Below are positions 7,322 through 15,658 of a stretch of DNA of 20,096 nt, one piece after another. The position numbers and the translations under genes were made by a program. The notes under the pieces are model-generated. The model searched no databases, had not been told where the DNA came from, and worked only from the letters and a program-made list of their open reading frames with translations. The DNA is taken from the NCBI GenBank assembly GCA_964343345.1, contig CAYFJE010000012.1, positions 1 through 20,096 of the forward strand, read 5' to 3'. This DNA is from UBA6624 sp964343345 [NCBI: uncultured bacterium] (lineage in GTDB: Bacteria; UBP7; UBA6624). How positions within the stretch are numbered: position 1 is the stretch's first letter; each line of letters opens with the position of its first letter.

Positions 7322-8199
7322 AAAATAAAAAAGCTTGGATTTTTGTGTTTGTAATATTGATTATGACACTTTTTATCGATGACAGTGAATTAAATTATCC
7401 TGGAGGCTCTTCCATAGCATTGCTTGAAATTAAAGGTGCAATAATGCAAGAGTCTTCTGGAATTAATGTTGGTAGCAGATCTGTTGCAAATGCTATTTTA
7501 GATGCAGCGAAAGACGGAAATGTCAAAGCACTGTTTTTAGATATAAATAGTCCTGGAGGAACTGTTGGAGGTTCTCAAGAGATGTATTGGGCATTGAGAA
7601 AGTTCAGAGAGTCAACTTACGATGACCCTCCTAAAAATAAAATAATCCATGCTTATATCGGTGAATTGGGTGCTTCTGGAGGTTATTATGCTGCAAGTGC
7701 CTCAAATCACATCTCAGCACTACCCTCTTCTCTTGTAGGTTCTATAGGTGTTATTTTTTCAAATTTTAATTTTTTTAAGCTTATGGAAAAGATTGGAATT
7801 CAGGATCAAACTTTTACTGCAGGAGAGTATAAAGATTTAGGAAGCTCTTTTAAAGCGATGACCGATGAAGAAAAGGCTGTAATACAAGAAATGATTGACG
7901 AGTCTTATGAAGTTTTCGTCGAAGATGTTGCCTGGGGAAGAAAAAATCTAGGTGTTGAAGGTGTTAGGAATCTTGCAAATGGATGGATATATTCTGGAAA
8001 CAAAGCTTTAGAAAACGGACTGATTGATTCTGTTGTTTATAGTTATAGAGATGCTGTAAATAACCTTTGTAGGGAAATTGGAGAGGATGATGGATGTGAA
8101 GTTTCTCCAATCACGCCACAATCAGACCCTTTTGGGGATATATTTAGTCTTCTAGGTCGTTTTACTTTTCTAAACAAGGAATTTTTTGCAATTTATTAA
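7318..8199 (+). CDS. sppA: Signal peptide peptidase SppA, S49 family (short form)
   Basis: Membrane-bound serine protease that degrades cleaved signal peptides. 293 residues, the single-domain 36K form. A hydrophobic N-terminal anchor covers residues about 6-20. The substrate-binding region DINSPGGTVGGSQEM (75-89) is followed by the nucleophile Ser120 in GELGASGGYYAA and the general base Lys172 in GEYKDLGSSFKAMTDEE, the S49 Ser-Lys dyad. A conserved SIGVI segment follows the serine motif. Start is fixed by the ATGA overlap with the upstream gene and a strong ribosome site. Residues after about 255 look non-conserved. Confidence 0.94.
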   Translation: MKNKKAWIFVFVILIMTLFIDDSELNYPGGSSIALLEIKGAIMQESSGINVGSRSVANAILDAAKDGNVKALFLDINSPGGTVGGSQEMYWALRKFRESTYDDPPKNKIIHAYIGELGASGGYYAASASNHISALPSSLVGSIGVIFSNFNFFKLMEKIGIQDQTFTAGEYKDLGSSFKAMTDEEKAVIQEMIDESYEVFVEDVAWGRKNLGVEGVRNLANGWIYSGNKALENGLIDSVVYSYRDAVNNLCREIGEDDGCEVSPITPQSDPFGDIFSLLGRFTFLNKEFFAIY

Positions 8200-8200
8200 T

Positions 8201-8206
8201 TAAAAT
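8201..8206 (+). promoter_or_regulatory. -10-like box before the ferredoxin-fusion gene
   Basis: TAAAAT ends 7 bp before the ATG at 8214, in the 14-bp gap after sppA. An AGGG abutting the ATG is too close to act as a ribosome site. It may be an internal leaderless promoter of the array; the evidence is the shared spacing only. Confidence 0.35.
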
Positions 8207-8213
8207 ACTAGGG

Positions 8214-8846
8214 ATGATAGTACAAGCAGAACCAAGAGAGCTTGTTATAACTTGCTTGAATTCTTATGCTAATTTCAATTTAGCTTATTGGAATTATGCT
8301 GATCCTGAAAAAATTGTAAAGTTTTGGATTGGTTACAGAGAAAGAGCTGAATTTTTGATTTCCGAAATGGAAGATTCCCCTGAAAAAGAAGAGATGGTTG
8401 CACGTGTTTTTGAAGCAGACAGGGTTGTCTTAAGTAAACGGTTGGAGAATTTTAGACCGAAGGATTTCGTTAATCTTCCAAGGAATGATGTTCCTTTTGA
8501 AAGATGGTGGTGGTATTTAGATTTAATAAAAACAAAATTTATAAAACCTAAAGAAGGCTTAACAGGAGAAATACCTCAGTCAGTTTCTAAGTTGTTTGGA
8601 TTTGGTGTCGAGGAAGTTGTTGAAGAAGAAACAACAATAGATTTATCTAATTTGAAAATTGGAAAAGTTTGGATTGCTCCTGGATGTATAGTTTGTAATG
8701 CTTGCGAGGAAATATGCCCAGAAGTTTTTGATGTTCAAGAGGAAACTTGTGTTATTAGGCCAGAGCCTAATCTTGAATTAGTTCAAGATATAGTTGATGC
8801 ATCGGAAGCTTGCCCTGTAGAGGTTATTAAATTTCAGCCAGCCTAG
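8214..8846 (+). CDS. Unknown N-terminal domain fused to a one-cluster [4Fe-4S] ferredoxin
   Basis: 210-residue cytoplasmic protein with two parts. Residues about 150-208 are a single-cluster ferredoxin: KVWIAPGCIVCNACEEICPE, then a closing EACPVEVI. By analogy with one-cluster ferredoxins, Cys158, Cys161, Cys164 and Cys200 ligate the cluster; Cys168 and Cys179 are extra and might form a disulfide. Residues 1-145 match no family I recognise: they are mainly helical and aromatic-rich, with AYWNYADPEKIVKFWIGYRE (24-43) and a WWWYLDL stretch (98-104), followed by an acidic linker. The electron-transfer role of the C-terminus is family knowledge; the partner and the role of the N-terminus are unknown. 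Neighbours sppA and nadK give no firm clue, although NADK makes NADP for redox metabolism. Confidence 0.85.
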   Translation: MIVQAEPRELVITCLNSYANFNLAYWNYADPEKIVKFWIGYRERAEFLISEMEDSPEKEEMVARVFEADRVVLSKRLENFRPKDFVNLPRNDVPFERWWWYLDLIKTKFIKPKEGLTGEIPQSVSKLFGFGVEEVVEEETTIDLSNLKIGKVWIAPGCIVCNACEEICPEVFDVQEETCVIRPEPNLELVQDIVDASEACPVEVIKFQPA

Positions 8847-8854
8847 CTGTCAAA

Positions 8855-9682
8855 ATGAAAAAAATAGCTTTAAGGGTTAACCCAACTGACAAGAGAGTTG
8901 ATTCTTTTTTGAAAAAAATAATTAATGATTTAAATCATTTCTCAATAAAGCCAACTTTGCTTAACGAAGATGCTGAAAATAAAAACATGTACGTTGAAAA
9001 AAAGAGATACCTTCAGGAAGATTTTGATTTATTAATAGTCCTTGGTGGCGATGGAACAATATTGAATGCAGGGAGAATGTCGGCAATAAATCAAATACCA
9101 ATCCTTGGAGTCTCTGTAGGATCTTTCGGTTTTTTAACTAGTACTAATGTTGAAAACTTTAAAGAAACCTTTAAATCGGTAGTTGAGAACAAGTACATCC
9201 TTGAAAATAGACCTTTATTAGAGGGATCCCTTAAAGGAAAGAGGTTTCTTTCTGTTAATGATCTAGTTGTTTCTCACGAAGGTCATTCTTCAGTTTCTCC
9301 TTTCGAGATTCAAATCAATGATTCTTTGCTCAGGTATAAAGGGGATGGTCTTGTTATCTCTACATCTACAGGATCAACAGCCTATAATCTTTCTGCTGGA
9401 GGTCCTGTTGTAGACCCAGAGATGTCTTGTATGCTTTTGACTCCAATATGTGCACATTTGATAGGCGTCAGGCCTATGATTATTTCTAAAAAATCTGTGT
9501 CAGTTTCTGCTATCAAAGATAAAAAATATTCATTATCCGTAGATGGACAACATGCAGCAAGATTTTCTAACTCAGATTGTTTAAAGGTAAAAGTAAGTGA
9601 TTTGTTTTTTAAATTAATAAGAAGTGAGGATTCTGCAGAATTTTGGACTGTTGTAAAAGAAAAATTTCATTGGGGAAATTAA
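8855..9682 (+). CDS. nadK: NAD kinase
   Basis: Phosphorylates NAD to NADP in the cytoplasm. 275 residues, normal length. The signature GGDGT is at residues 64-68 after LLIVL, followed by GSFGFL, a VNDLVVS segment (ND at 135-136), KGDGLVISTSTGSTAYNLSA with AGGP (162-184) and SVDGQ near the C-terminus. The ATG is 8 bp after the preceding stop codon and shows neither a Shine-Dalgarno nor a -10-like box, so initiation is probably coupled. NadK, nadC and nadA lie within 7 kb, grouping late NAD(P) synthesis. Confidence 0.96.
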   Translation: MKKIALRVNPTDKRVDSFLKKIINDLNHFSIKPTLLNEDAENKNMYVEKKRYLQEDFDLLIVLGGDGTILNAGRMSAINQIPILGVSVGSFGFLTSTNVENFKETFKSVVENKYILENRPLLEGSLKGKRFLSVNDLVVSHEGHSSVSPFEIQINDSLLRYKGDGLVISTSTGSTAYNLSAGGPVVDPEMSCMLLTPICAHLIGVRPMIISKKSVSVSAIKDKKYSLSVDGQHAARFSNSDCLKVKVSDLFFKLIRSEDSAEFWTVVKEKFHWGN

Positions 9683-9683
9683 T

Positions 9684-10328
9684 TTGATTTACGGTCTTTT
9701 GTTTATTTTTCTTGATTGGTTATCTCCAGGAGATATTCATAAATACAAAGGTAGTATATTTAGAAATCAGGTATTTTACGAGTCCGAAGAATCTGTAGTT
9801 GCAGATGTTGTATATTATTTGAGCATAGCTGAAGAAAATGAGGATGGAACAGTTTTGGTTTCTTTTATTTGCCAATCTGAAAATGAAAAATCTAAATTAA
9901 GCCAAAATCAAATCAACCTAATAAGAGAAATTTGTTTGCCTGAATTAAAAACTAGACTTGAGAAGAAAAAGCCATTTCTTCCGGAATATTTGGGTTTCGG
10001 CCCATACGAAGTTTATTCGTATGAGGATATAAAAAAAACAGACGGTAAAAACATAAACGGAAAAACAATCAAAGACGATATTTTGTATTTATGGAACCTG
10101 GACTATATTCCGGATGAGAAAAATAATGGAGTGAAGGTTCTCGGAAATCTCTTAATAGACAATGAAAAAGGGCTTGTTCCTACAGAAAGGAATGTTATTT
10201 TTGATATTTTTTACATATACGAAAATGAAAAAATGAAAAAATTCGAAATAATGTTAGATTATTTAATAAAACCATTTAACATAAGCTCAAAACTTAAAGT
10301 CTCTCTGTCCTTGGTTGAAGATGTTTAA
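9684..10328 (+). CDS. Unknown protein, possibly exported
   Basis: 214 residues; not recognised. The first 10 residues are hydrophobic (MIYGLLFIFL), too short and lacking a basic end for a standard signal peptide, so export is uncertain. The rest is hydrophilic and rich in E, K, N, I and Y, with likely alternating strands in the second half (NGVKVLGNLLIDNEKGL, then VIFDIFYIYENEKMKKFEIM). The TTG start at 9684 is supported by GGGGA at 9672-9675, 7-8 nt upstream, inside the nadK end. It overlaps the next gene by 8 bp; together they may encode a two-protein envelope unit. Confidence 0.65.
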   Translation: MIYGLLFIFLDWLSPGDIHKYKGSIFRNQVFYESEESVVADVVYYLSIAEENEDGTVLVSFICQSENEKSKLSQNQINLIREICLPELKTRLEKKKPFLPEYLGFGPYEVYSYEDIKKTDGKNINGKTIKDDILYLWNLDYIPDEKNNGVKVLGNLLIDNEKGLVPTERNVIFDIFYIYENEKMKKFEIMLDYLIKPFNISSKLKVSLSLVEDV

Positions 10329-10905
10329 CGGAAAATTTGATAAAAATTTAACAAGACATGTCCCAAGTGATTTTTCGTTTGGTGCTATTTTTGGTAAATT
10401 TTTACTTTCTGTTATTTCGATAATTTCAATTTACAGCTTTGTTGTTTACATGATTGATCAAAAAAGCCAAAATCAAATTCCTGAAATTATCGAGATGATT
10501 CCTCCTCCAGGCAATCTTCCAAGAGAGCATATTGCATATGTTGAATTCAACATCCCTTTAGATGAATTTTCTGTTTTTGAAACCTTGGTTTACAGAATAC
10601 ACAAAAGTGATGGAACAATCTCTGTTAAAAAGAAAGTTGCTAATGCCGGAAGGTTGATAGTGAAGGACAATGGTAAAACTTTAATTTTTATGATAAATCT
10701 TCAAAATCTTCCTGCTGTAGGAGAAAGGATTGTTGTTGACGTGTCGGGAATTCGATCAAGAGCAGGAAACAGCCTTGTTCGAAAATATCTCGAGTATGAC
10801 ATTACTGACGAAAGTCCTGATTTTATTTTCGAGCAATTGCTTACAAAGCTTTCTCTCAGTGATTTAAAAGCATTGTGGGACGAATGGCTTTCGAAGGGCT
10901 TATGA
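10321..10905 (+). CDS. Single-pass membrane protein with Ig-like (Big_5-like) domain
   Basis: 194 residues from the ATG at 10321 (a TTG at 10315 is also open). One hydrophobic segment at about 26-45 should anchor the protein in the inner membrane with the C-terminus outside. It is followed by a PPPG linker. Residues about 70-160 look like a bacterial Ig-like domain of the Big_5/SbsA type: an early strand with VEFNIPLDEFSV, a late strand with VVDVSGIRSRAGNSL (the DxAGNxL-like ending), and a hydrophobic strand between. Such domains occur in surface and adhesion proteins; the function here is not known. The end overlaps the glycosylase gene in an ATGA junction. Confidence 0.6.
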   Translation: MFNGKFDKNLTRHVPSDFSFGAIFGKFLLSVISIISIYSFVVYMIDQKSQNQIPEIIEMIPPPGNLPREHIAYVEFNIPLDEFSVFETLVYRIHKSDGTISVKKKVANAGRLIVKDNGKTLIFMINLQNLPAVGERIVVDVSGIRSRAGNSLVRKYLEYDITDESPDFIFEQLLTKLSLSDLKALWDEWLSKGL

Positions 10906-11468
10906 AAGAACTTAAGTTGATTGAAGAACATATCAAATCTTGTATGCTTTGTAATTTAGGGAAATTGAAGATAGAAGAATCTTGGAAATCTGTTCCGGGA
11001 AAAGGTCCTTTTGATTCAAAGATTATGTTAATTGGAGAAGCTCCGGGAAAAGAAGAAGCGATCAAGGGGTATCCTTTTGTTGGAAAGGCTGGTTTTTTTC
11101 TAGATAATGTTTTAAAAGATTCTTTAATTGATAGAAAAAAGATTTTTATAACAAATGTAATCAAATGTAGACCTCCAGGAAACAGGAAGCCTTCGGAAAA
11201 AGAGATAGACATGTGTATTTCCTGGTTGGCAGCACAATATGAATTGATTTCTCCAGAACTCGTCATACTTCTGGGACAGGTTGCATTAGAGGGTTTTCTT
11301 GGGAAGAAAATAAAAATAGGTTCGATTAGAGGAAAAATGATTAAGTATTCAGGGATTCATGTTTTTTCAACCTTCCATCCTTCCTATGCACTCAGAAATA
11401 GTATCGGGAATCAGATATTTAGAAAGGATATGAAGATGATAGGATTGTGGATTAAAAAGAACCTTTAA
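10902..11468 (+). CDS. Family 4 uracil-DNA glycosylase (Fe-S type)
   Basis: Base-excision repair enzyme removing uracil from DNA. 188 residues from the ATG at 10902, which forms an ATGA overlap with the upstream stop; a GTG at 10875 would overlap 31 bp and is less likely. Family 4 marks: GEAPGKEEAIKGYPFVGKAG (45-64), NVIKCRPPGNRKP, LVILLGQVAL and a FHPSY motif (158-162). Four cysteines (14, 17, 89, 105) sit where family 4 enzymes ligate a [4Fe-4S] cluster: CMLC, KCR, and a later C in the helix. This family is common in thermophiles and many other bacteria lacking family 1 Ung. Confidence 0.92.
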   Translation: MKELKLIEEHIKSCMLCNLGKLKIEESWKSVPGKGPFDSKIMLIGEAPGKEEAIKGYPFVGKAGFFLDNVLKDSLIDRKKIFITNVIKCRPPGNRKPSEKEIDMCISWLAAQYELISPELVILLGQVALEGFLGKKIKIGSIRGKMIKYSGIHVFSTFHPSYALRNSIGNQIFRKDMKMIGLWIKKNL

Positions 11469-11477
11469 TTTGTCATT

Positions 11478-11717
11478 ATGATTCTTCTTCTCGCTTTTAT
11501 AGATTTTTTTAAAATTATCCTCTTTTTAAGAATTATTTTAAGTTGGTTTAATGTTGACTGGAGAAGTCAGTATTTTTTTTGGATAGCCGATGTTACTGAG
11601 CCAGTTCTTAGTCTAGTAAGGCCAATCTTCCCTACCTTTAATGGTATAGATTTTTCTCCGATAATCGCTTTTTATCTGTTAGATTTAATAAAAATGTTTT
11701 TTGCTGGATTGATATGA
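11478..11717 (+). CDS. YggT-family integral membrane protein
   Basis: 79-residue protein with two hydrophobic helices (about 2-20 and 57-78) separated by a loop containing [12 protein letters not shown] and [13 protein letters not shown], which is the YggT signature (a conserved SW near the end of helix one, then a TEP--LRPIRR/P-like motif before helix two). Members act near cell division or osmotic adaptation, but the molecular role is unsettled. It lies 9 bp after the glycosylase, with no visible ribosome site, and overlaps glyA in an ATGA junction. Only one YggT repeat is present, the short form. Confidence 0.85.
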   Translation: MILLLAFIDFFKIILFLRIILSWFNVDWRSQYFFWIADVTEPVLSLVRPIFPTFNGIDFSPIIAFYLLDLIKMFFAGLI

Positions 11718-12943
11718 GTTATTTTTTTAAAGAAGACAAAGAAGTACAAGACATAGTTGAATCTGAAATCAAAAGACTCGAAGAAGGCATTGAGCTTATA
11801 GCAAGTGAAAATGTTACAAGTTCCAATGTAATGCTGGCACAAGGAAGTCCACTTACAAACAAATATGCTGAAGGTTACCCTTCTAAAAGGTATTATGGTG
11901 GATGTGAGGAGGTTGATAGAGTTGAAAATCTTGCTATAGAAAGAGCGAAAAAGATTTTCGGTTGTTCTTATGTTAATGTTCAGCCCCATTCAGGGTCTCA
12001 AGCAAACCAAGCTGTTTATTCAGCATTGCTTGAGCCAGGAGACACAATATTGTCCTTATCACTTTCTGACGGAGGTCATTTATCTCATGGCCATTTTGTT
12101 ACACAGGTAGGAAAAATATTCAAGATTGAAAATTATTCGCTAAACAAAAAAACAGAGTTGATTGATTTTGAAAAAGTAAAAAAAGTTGCAATTGAAACAA
12201 ATCCAAAATTAATTATTTGTGGATACAGCAATTATTCGCAAGTGGTTGATTTTTCATCTTTCAGAGAAATTGCCAATTCTGTCGGGGCATTTTTATTAGG
12301 TGACATTGCTCATATTTCTGGATTGGTCGCTTCAGGGCATCATCCTTCACCATTTCCTCATTGCGATGTTGTAACAACAACAACTCACAAAACATTAAGA
12401 GGGCCTCGAGGAGGGATGATTATGAGTTCTGATAAAGAGATTGCACAAAAGATAGATAAAGCTGTTTTTCCAGGCATGCAAGGGGGTCCGTTGATGCATG
12501 TTATAGCAGCGAAAGCAATTTCTTTTGGCGAAATCTTAAAACCTTCATTTAAGCGATATATTGAACAGGTTGTGAAAAATTCAAAAGCTTTGTCTGGTTT
12601 TTTAAAATCTGAAGAATTAAGAATAGTCTCTGGTGGGACTCAGAATCATCTTTTTTCTTGCGATTTGAGAAATTGGCATCTTACCGGAAAAGAGGCAGAA
12701 AAATTGTTAGGCTTTGCCAATATAACAGTAAACAAAAACACAATTCCCAATGATCCTGAAAGCCCTTTTGTTACCAGCGGTATAAGGATTGGCACTCCTG
12801 CTGTAACAACAAGAGGAATGAAGGAAGAGGAGATGAAAGATATTTCTTTTTTGATTGCAAGGCTTTTGAGAGATAGAGAGGATCCTGAAAAAATAAAAAA
12901 TGAGGTTTTAGAACTTTGTCGAAAATTCCCCCTTTACACATAG
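11714..12943 (+). CDS. glyA: Serine hydroxymethyltransferase
   Basis: PLP enzyme interconverting serine and glycine and charging tetrahydrofolate with a one-carbon unit. 409 residues. Key parts: IELIASEN (26-33), [20 protein letters not shown] (49-68), [13 protein letters not shown], the PLP-contacting [12 protein letters not shown] (197-208), Lys226 in [14 protein letters not shown] as the Schiff-base lysine, FPGMQGGP and [10 protein letters not shown]. Some invariant-looking positions are altered, for example GDIAH for VDMAH, but catalytic residues are kept. It is translationally coupled to yggT by an ATGA overlap. Context with folC and folK makes a folate/one-carbon cluster. Confidence 0.97.
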   Translation: MSYFFKEDKEVQDIVESEIKRLEEGIELIASENVTSSNVMLAQGSPLTNKYAEGYPSKRYYGGCEEVDRVENLAIERAKKIFGCSYVNVQPHSGSQANQAVYSALLEPGDTILSLSLSDGGHLSHGHFVTQVGKIFKIENYSLNKKTELIDFEKVKKVAIETNPKLIICGYSNYSQVVDFSSFREIANSVGAFLLGDIAHISGLVASGHHPSPFPHCDVVTTTTHKTLRGPRGGMIMSSDKEIAQKIDKAVFPGMQGGPLMHVIAAKAISFGEILKPSFKRYIEQVVKNSKALSGFLKSEELRIVSGGTQNHLFSCDLRNWHLTGKEAEKLLGFANITVNKNTIPNDPESPFVTSGIRIGTPAVTTRGMKEEEMKDISFLIARLLRDREDPEKIKNEVLELCRKFPLYT

Positions 12944-13350
12944 CTTATCTTTGCATTGGAACAAATCTTGGTTCATTAGAAATGAATCTCGATAATGCAA
13001 AATTAGAAATTTCAAATTGGCCGAGAACGAAGATAGTTAAAAAATCAAAAGTCTTGAAAACATCGCCTTGTGGTCCGATAAAGAATCAAGATGATTTTTT
13101 GAACCAACTCTTGAAAATTGAAACATTTTTAAACCCCCTGGCAATAATTGAACTTATCGAAATAACTGAAAATAAAATGGGCAGAAAAAGGAAGGGAATT
13201 CCTCAAAAAGGACCAAGATTGATAGATATAGACTTGATGAAATTTGATAAGCTTGTAATATCTTCAAAAAAACTAAAACTGCCCCACCCTTCAATAAAAT
13301 CTAGAGAATACATTTCTGTATTATTTGAAGATATTCAAAAAATAAAATGA
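12916..13350 (+). CDS. folK: 2-amino-4-hydroxy-6-hydroxymethyldihydropteridine pyrophosphokinase
   Basis: HPPK transfers pyrophosphate from ATP to the pterin in folate synthesis. 144 residues. Motifs: [19 protein letters not shown] (10-28, the glycine-asparagine-leucine opening of the family), [15 protein letters not shown], then [11 protein letters not shown] (the ATP/Mg binding R-DxD) and [12 protein letters not shown]. No ATG or GTG is available near the conserved N-terminus, so the TTG at 12916 is chosen, giving a 28-bp overlap with glyA; TGAGG at 12901-12905 lies 10 nt upstream. It ends in an ATGA overlap with nadC. The dihydropteroate synthase gene is not in the window. Confidence 0.92.
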   Translation: MSKIPPLHIAYLCIGTNLGSLEMNLDNAKLEISNWPRTKIVKKSKVLKTSPCGPIKNQDDFLNQLLKIETFLNPLAIIELIEITENKMGRKRKGIPQKGPRLIDIDLMKFDKLVISSKKLKLPHPSIKSREYISVLFEDIQKIK

Positions 13351-14195
13351 ATAGATTTGAGTCGGACTTTAAGGAAGATATTGAAGAGTCTTTCGATCTT
13401 TTTTTAAAAGAGGACAAGGCTTTTTCTGACATTACAACCAAAAGTTTGGAAATCAAGGGAGAGTGTTTTGTTAGTATTGAGTCAAGAACAGACGGAATCA
13501 TCTCAGGTTTGAGTATAGTTAAGATGTTTTTTGATTATTTGCATTTAGATTATCAGGTTTTTCATGAGGTGGAAGATGGAAAAAATGTAAATGCTGGAGA
13601 TTCAGTCTTTTCTTTCAAGGCAGATTCTGAAAAAGTATTGAGCTTAGAGAGAATTGTTTTAAATATGATATCAAGATGTTCTTCAATATCTACAGGTGTA
13701 AGGAAATGGGTAAATTTGGCTAAAGCATACGATGTTAAGCTTTTAGACACAAGAAAAACAGCTCCTGGAAATCGTTACTTGGATAAATATGCTGTTTTTT
13801 TTGGAGGAGGTTTAAATCATAGATTCAATTTAGAAGACCAGATATTAATAAAGGAAAATCATTTGTTTTTTTTCAATAATTTGAATTCTGCAATTAAAAA
13901 AATACGAAAAAAAGATATGGAAACAAAGATTATTATTGAGATTGAAAATATGTCTCAGTTAAATGATGTTTTAAATCTTGATGTTCAAAGAGTAATTTTA
14001 GATAATTGGGATTATCAAAATCTTCCTACCGCTATCAGTTTGGCAAGAAAAAATTCTATAGAAGTTGAGATTTCAGGAGGAGTAAGCCTTTCAAATTTCG
14101 AAAGTTATTGTCTTTTGAGACCTGATTTTATTTCCGTTGGTTCTATTACAAATCCAACAGAGATTTTTGATTTGTCGATGTTAGTTAAAGGTTAA
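13347..14195 (+). CDS. nadC: Nicotinate-nucleotide diphosphorylase (carboxylating)
   Basis: Quinolinate phosphoribosyltransferase, the step joining quinolinate and PRPP to nicotinate mononucleotide. 282 residues. Recognised by the N-terminal DITT region (28-31), ERIVLNMISRCSSISTGVRK (101-120), the active-site DTRKTAPGNRYLDKYAV (134-150), FGGGLNHRFNLEDQILIKEN (152-171) and ISGGVSLSNF followed by ISVGSIT. Catalytic lysines 137 and 169 are kept. It closes the fifteen-gene plus-strand array. Its last 15 bp overlap the end of the convergent DUF456 gene. nadA lies about 500 bp further on, beyond that gene; nadB is not in the window. Confidence 0.95.
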   Translation: MNRFESDFKEDIEESFDLFLKEDKAFSDITTKSLEIKGECFVSIESRTDGIISGLSIVKMFFDYLHLDYQVFHEVEDGKNVNAGDSVFSFKADSEKVLSLERIVLNMISRCSSISTGVRKWVNLAKAYDVKLLDTRKTAPGNRYLDKYAVFFGGGLNHRFNLEDQILIKENHLFFFNNLNSAIKKIRKKDMETKIIIEIENMSQLNDVLNLDVQRVILDNWDYQNLPTAISLARKNSIEVEISGGVSLSNFESYCLLRPDFISVGSITNPTEIFDLSMLVKG

Positions 14196-14657
14196 TAGAA
14201 ATATTTGAATTAGGAATATCAAGGAAAAGATGAATCTGCCCAAACCGCTTGCCAAAACTCCTAAAAGTGCTCCTTTTGCAACTTTATAACTTTTTTCTTT
14301 AGATCCATGAACTTTCATTTCCCAAAAGAAAGACCCAAGAAAAGCTCCAATGAATATGCCCCATGGAGGAATAATCGGTGAAAAAAGCAATATTCCACCA
14401 AGACATGCCCAAGGTGTTCCTTTTGAAGAGTTGTTCTTTTTCAAAACCCCTGTTCTTATTAAATGTTCAATAACACCATTCAGAAGCCAAACTAAACCTC
14501 CAATAATCAATGGTAAAAAACCTGTTTCTTTAGGGCTATTTGTCCAGGCTAAAAAAGTCATGAATAGCAAAAGTTCGATACAGGGAATAACCGGAAAAAA
14601 GCTTAATAAAGAGAAAATTAAGCTAAAAATTATTATTACTATATCTATAAGTTCCAT
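14181..14657 (-). CDS. DUF456-family integral membrane protein
   Basis: 158-residue hydrophobic protein with about four to five membrane segments (residues about 4-22, 25-42, 50-68, 86-120 and 135-156). The pattern SFFPVIPCIELLLF near the N-terminus matches the DUF456 P-x-P-G-like opening, and the glycine-rich region IPPWGIFIGAFLGSFFWEM followed by AKGALLGVLAS matches the family's GxxxGA--GE tail. No biochemical role is known for the family. It stands alone on the minus strand between nadC and nadA: it overlaps nadC by 15 bp at its 3' end and is divergent from nadA with 47 bp between starts. Confidence 0.8.
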   Translation of the reverse strand: MELIDIVIIIFSLIFSLLSFFPVIPCIELLLFMTFLAWTNSPKETGFLPLIIGGLVWLLNGVIEHLIRTGVLKKNNSSKGTPWACLGGILLFSPIIPPWGIFIGAFLGSFFWEMKVHGSKEKSYKVAKGALLGVLASGLGRFIFSLIFLIQIFLLTFN

Positions 14658-14689
14658 ATTGAGTTTGCTTTTTAATCGAAACTTTATTT

Positions 14690-14695
14690 TAAAAT
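14690..14695 (+). promoter_or_regulatory. -10-like box for nadA, leaderless spacing
   Basis: TAAAAT ends 9 bp before the nadA ATG; the bases between (AGCCCTTTA) hold no ribosome site. A possible weak -35 TTGCTT at 14665-14670 is spaced 19 bp. Same spacing as at gatC, mlaD and the gene at 18107. Confidence 0.5.
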
Positions 14696-14704
14696 AGCCC
14701 TTTA

Positions 14705-15658
14705 ATGAAAGACAAAAATTTATTGATAGAAAAGATAAAAAGAATCAAGAAAGAAAAAAATGCTTTAATTTTGGCTCATAATTATGTCGTTCCTGAAATT
14801 CAGGATTTAGCAGATTATGTAGGCGATTCTTTAGGGCTTTCGAGGAAATCTGCAGAATCGGATAATGAGTTAATTGTTTTTTGTGCTGTTCAGTTTATGG
14901 CTGAAACAGCAAGTGTTTTGGCAAAAGAGCATCAAAGAGTTCTGTGTCCTGATCCAAATGCCGGATGTTCGCTTTCAGAAACAATAAATGCGGAAGATCT
15001 TAGAGAATGGAAAAAAGAATATCCTGAAGCTGTTGTTGTAAGTTATGTTAACACCTCAGCTGAGGTAAAAGCGGAAAGTGATTACTGTTGCACTTCTGGA
15101 AATGCTTTGAATGTTGTGAACTCTATACCAGAAGAAAAAGAAATTCTTTTTTTACCAGACATGTTTCTCGGATCTTGGGTTCAAGAGATGACGGGTAGAA
15201 AAAATATGCATATATTTCCTGGAGAATGTCATGTTCATGCATCTCTCCCTCCAGAAAGAATACAAGAATTGATGAAGGTTAAATCCGATGCTGATTTTTT
15301 GATACATCCAGAATGTGGATGTTCCACTTCATGTATGTATCTTTCTTCTGTTGGAAAGTTGAACAAAGAGCCTTTTATACTTTCTACTGCTGGGATGGTA
15401 AAACATGCAAAAAAAAGTAATGCAGAAACATTTGTGGTTGCTACTGAAACAGGAATACTTCATCCTCTGAAAAAATCTCTACCAAATAAAGAGTTTATTC
15501 CAGCTTCAAATGATATGGTTTGTCAGTATATGAAAATGGTAACATTGGAAAAACTTCACCATTCTCTGAAACATGAGGAATACGAAGTTGATGTGGAGGA
15601 GCCTTTGAAGAGCAGGGCTAAAAAGGCCATAGTTCGAATGCTTGAGATAGATGGGTAA
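14705..15658 (+). CDS. nadA: Quinolinate synthase
   Basis: Fe-S enzyme condensing iminoaspartate with dihydroxyacetone phosphate to quinolinate. 317 residues. The three cluster cysteines are in their known contexts: Cys88 in CPDPNAGCSL, Cys204 in HPECGCS and Cys273 in NDMVCQYMKM. Other marks are LAHNYVVPEIQDLADYVGDS (23-42), FCAVQFMAETA, YVNTSAEVKAESDYCCTS, FLPDMFLG, and a STAGM and ATETGILH region. The ATG is preceded by a TAAAAT box and no ribosome site. The gene overlaps the next one by 8 bp. It works with nadC and nadK in the de novo NAD route; the aspartate oxidase or dehydrogenase partner must lie elsewhere. Confidence 0.97.
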   Translation: MKDKNLLIEKIKRIKKEKNALILAHNYVVPEIQDLADYVGDSLGLSRKSAESDNELIVFCAVQFMAETASVLAKEHQRVLCPDPNAGCSLSETINAEDLREWKKEYPEAVVVSYVNTSAEVKAESDYCCTSGNALNVVNSIPEEKEILFLPDMFLGSWVQEMTGRKNMHIFPGECHVHASLPPERIQELMKVKSDADFLIHPECGCSTSCMYLSSVGKLNKEPFILSTAGMVKHAKKSNAETFVVATETGILHPLKKSLPNKEFIPASNDMVCQYMKMVTLEKLHHSLKHEEYEVDVEEPLKSRAKKAIVRMLEIDG

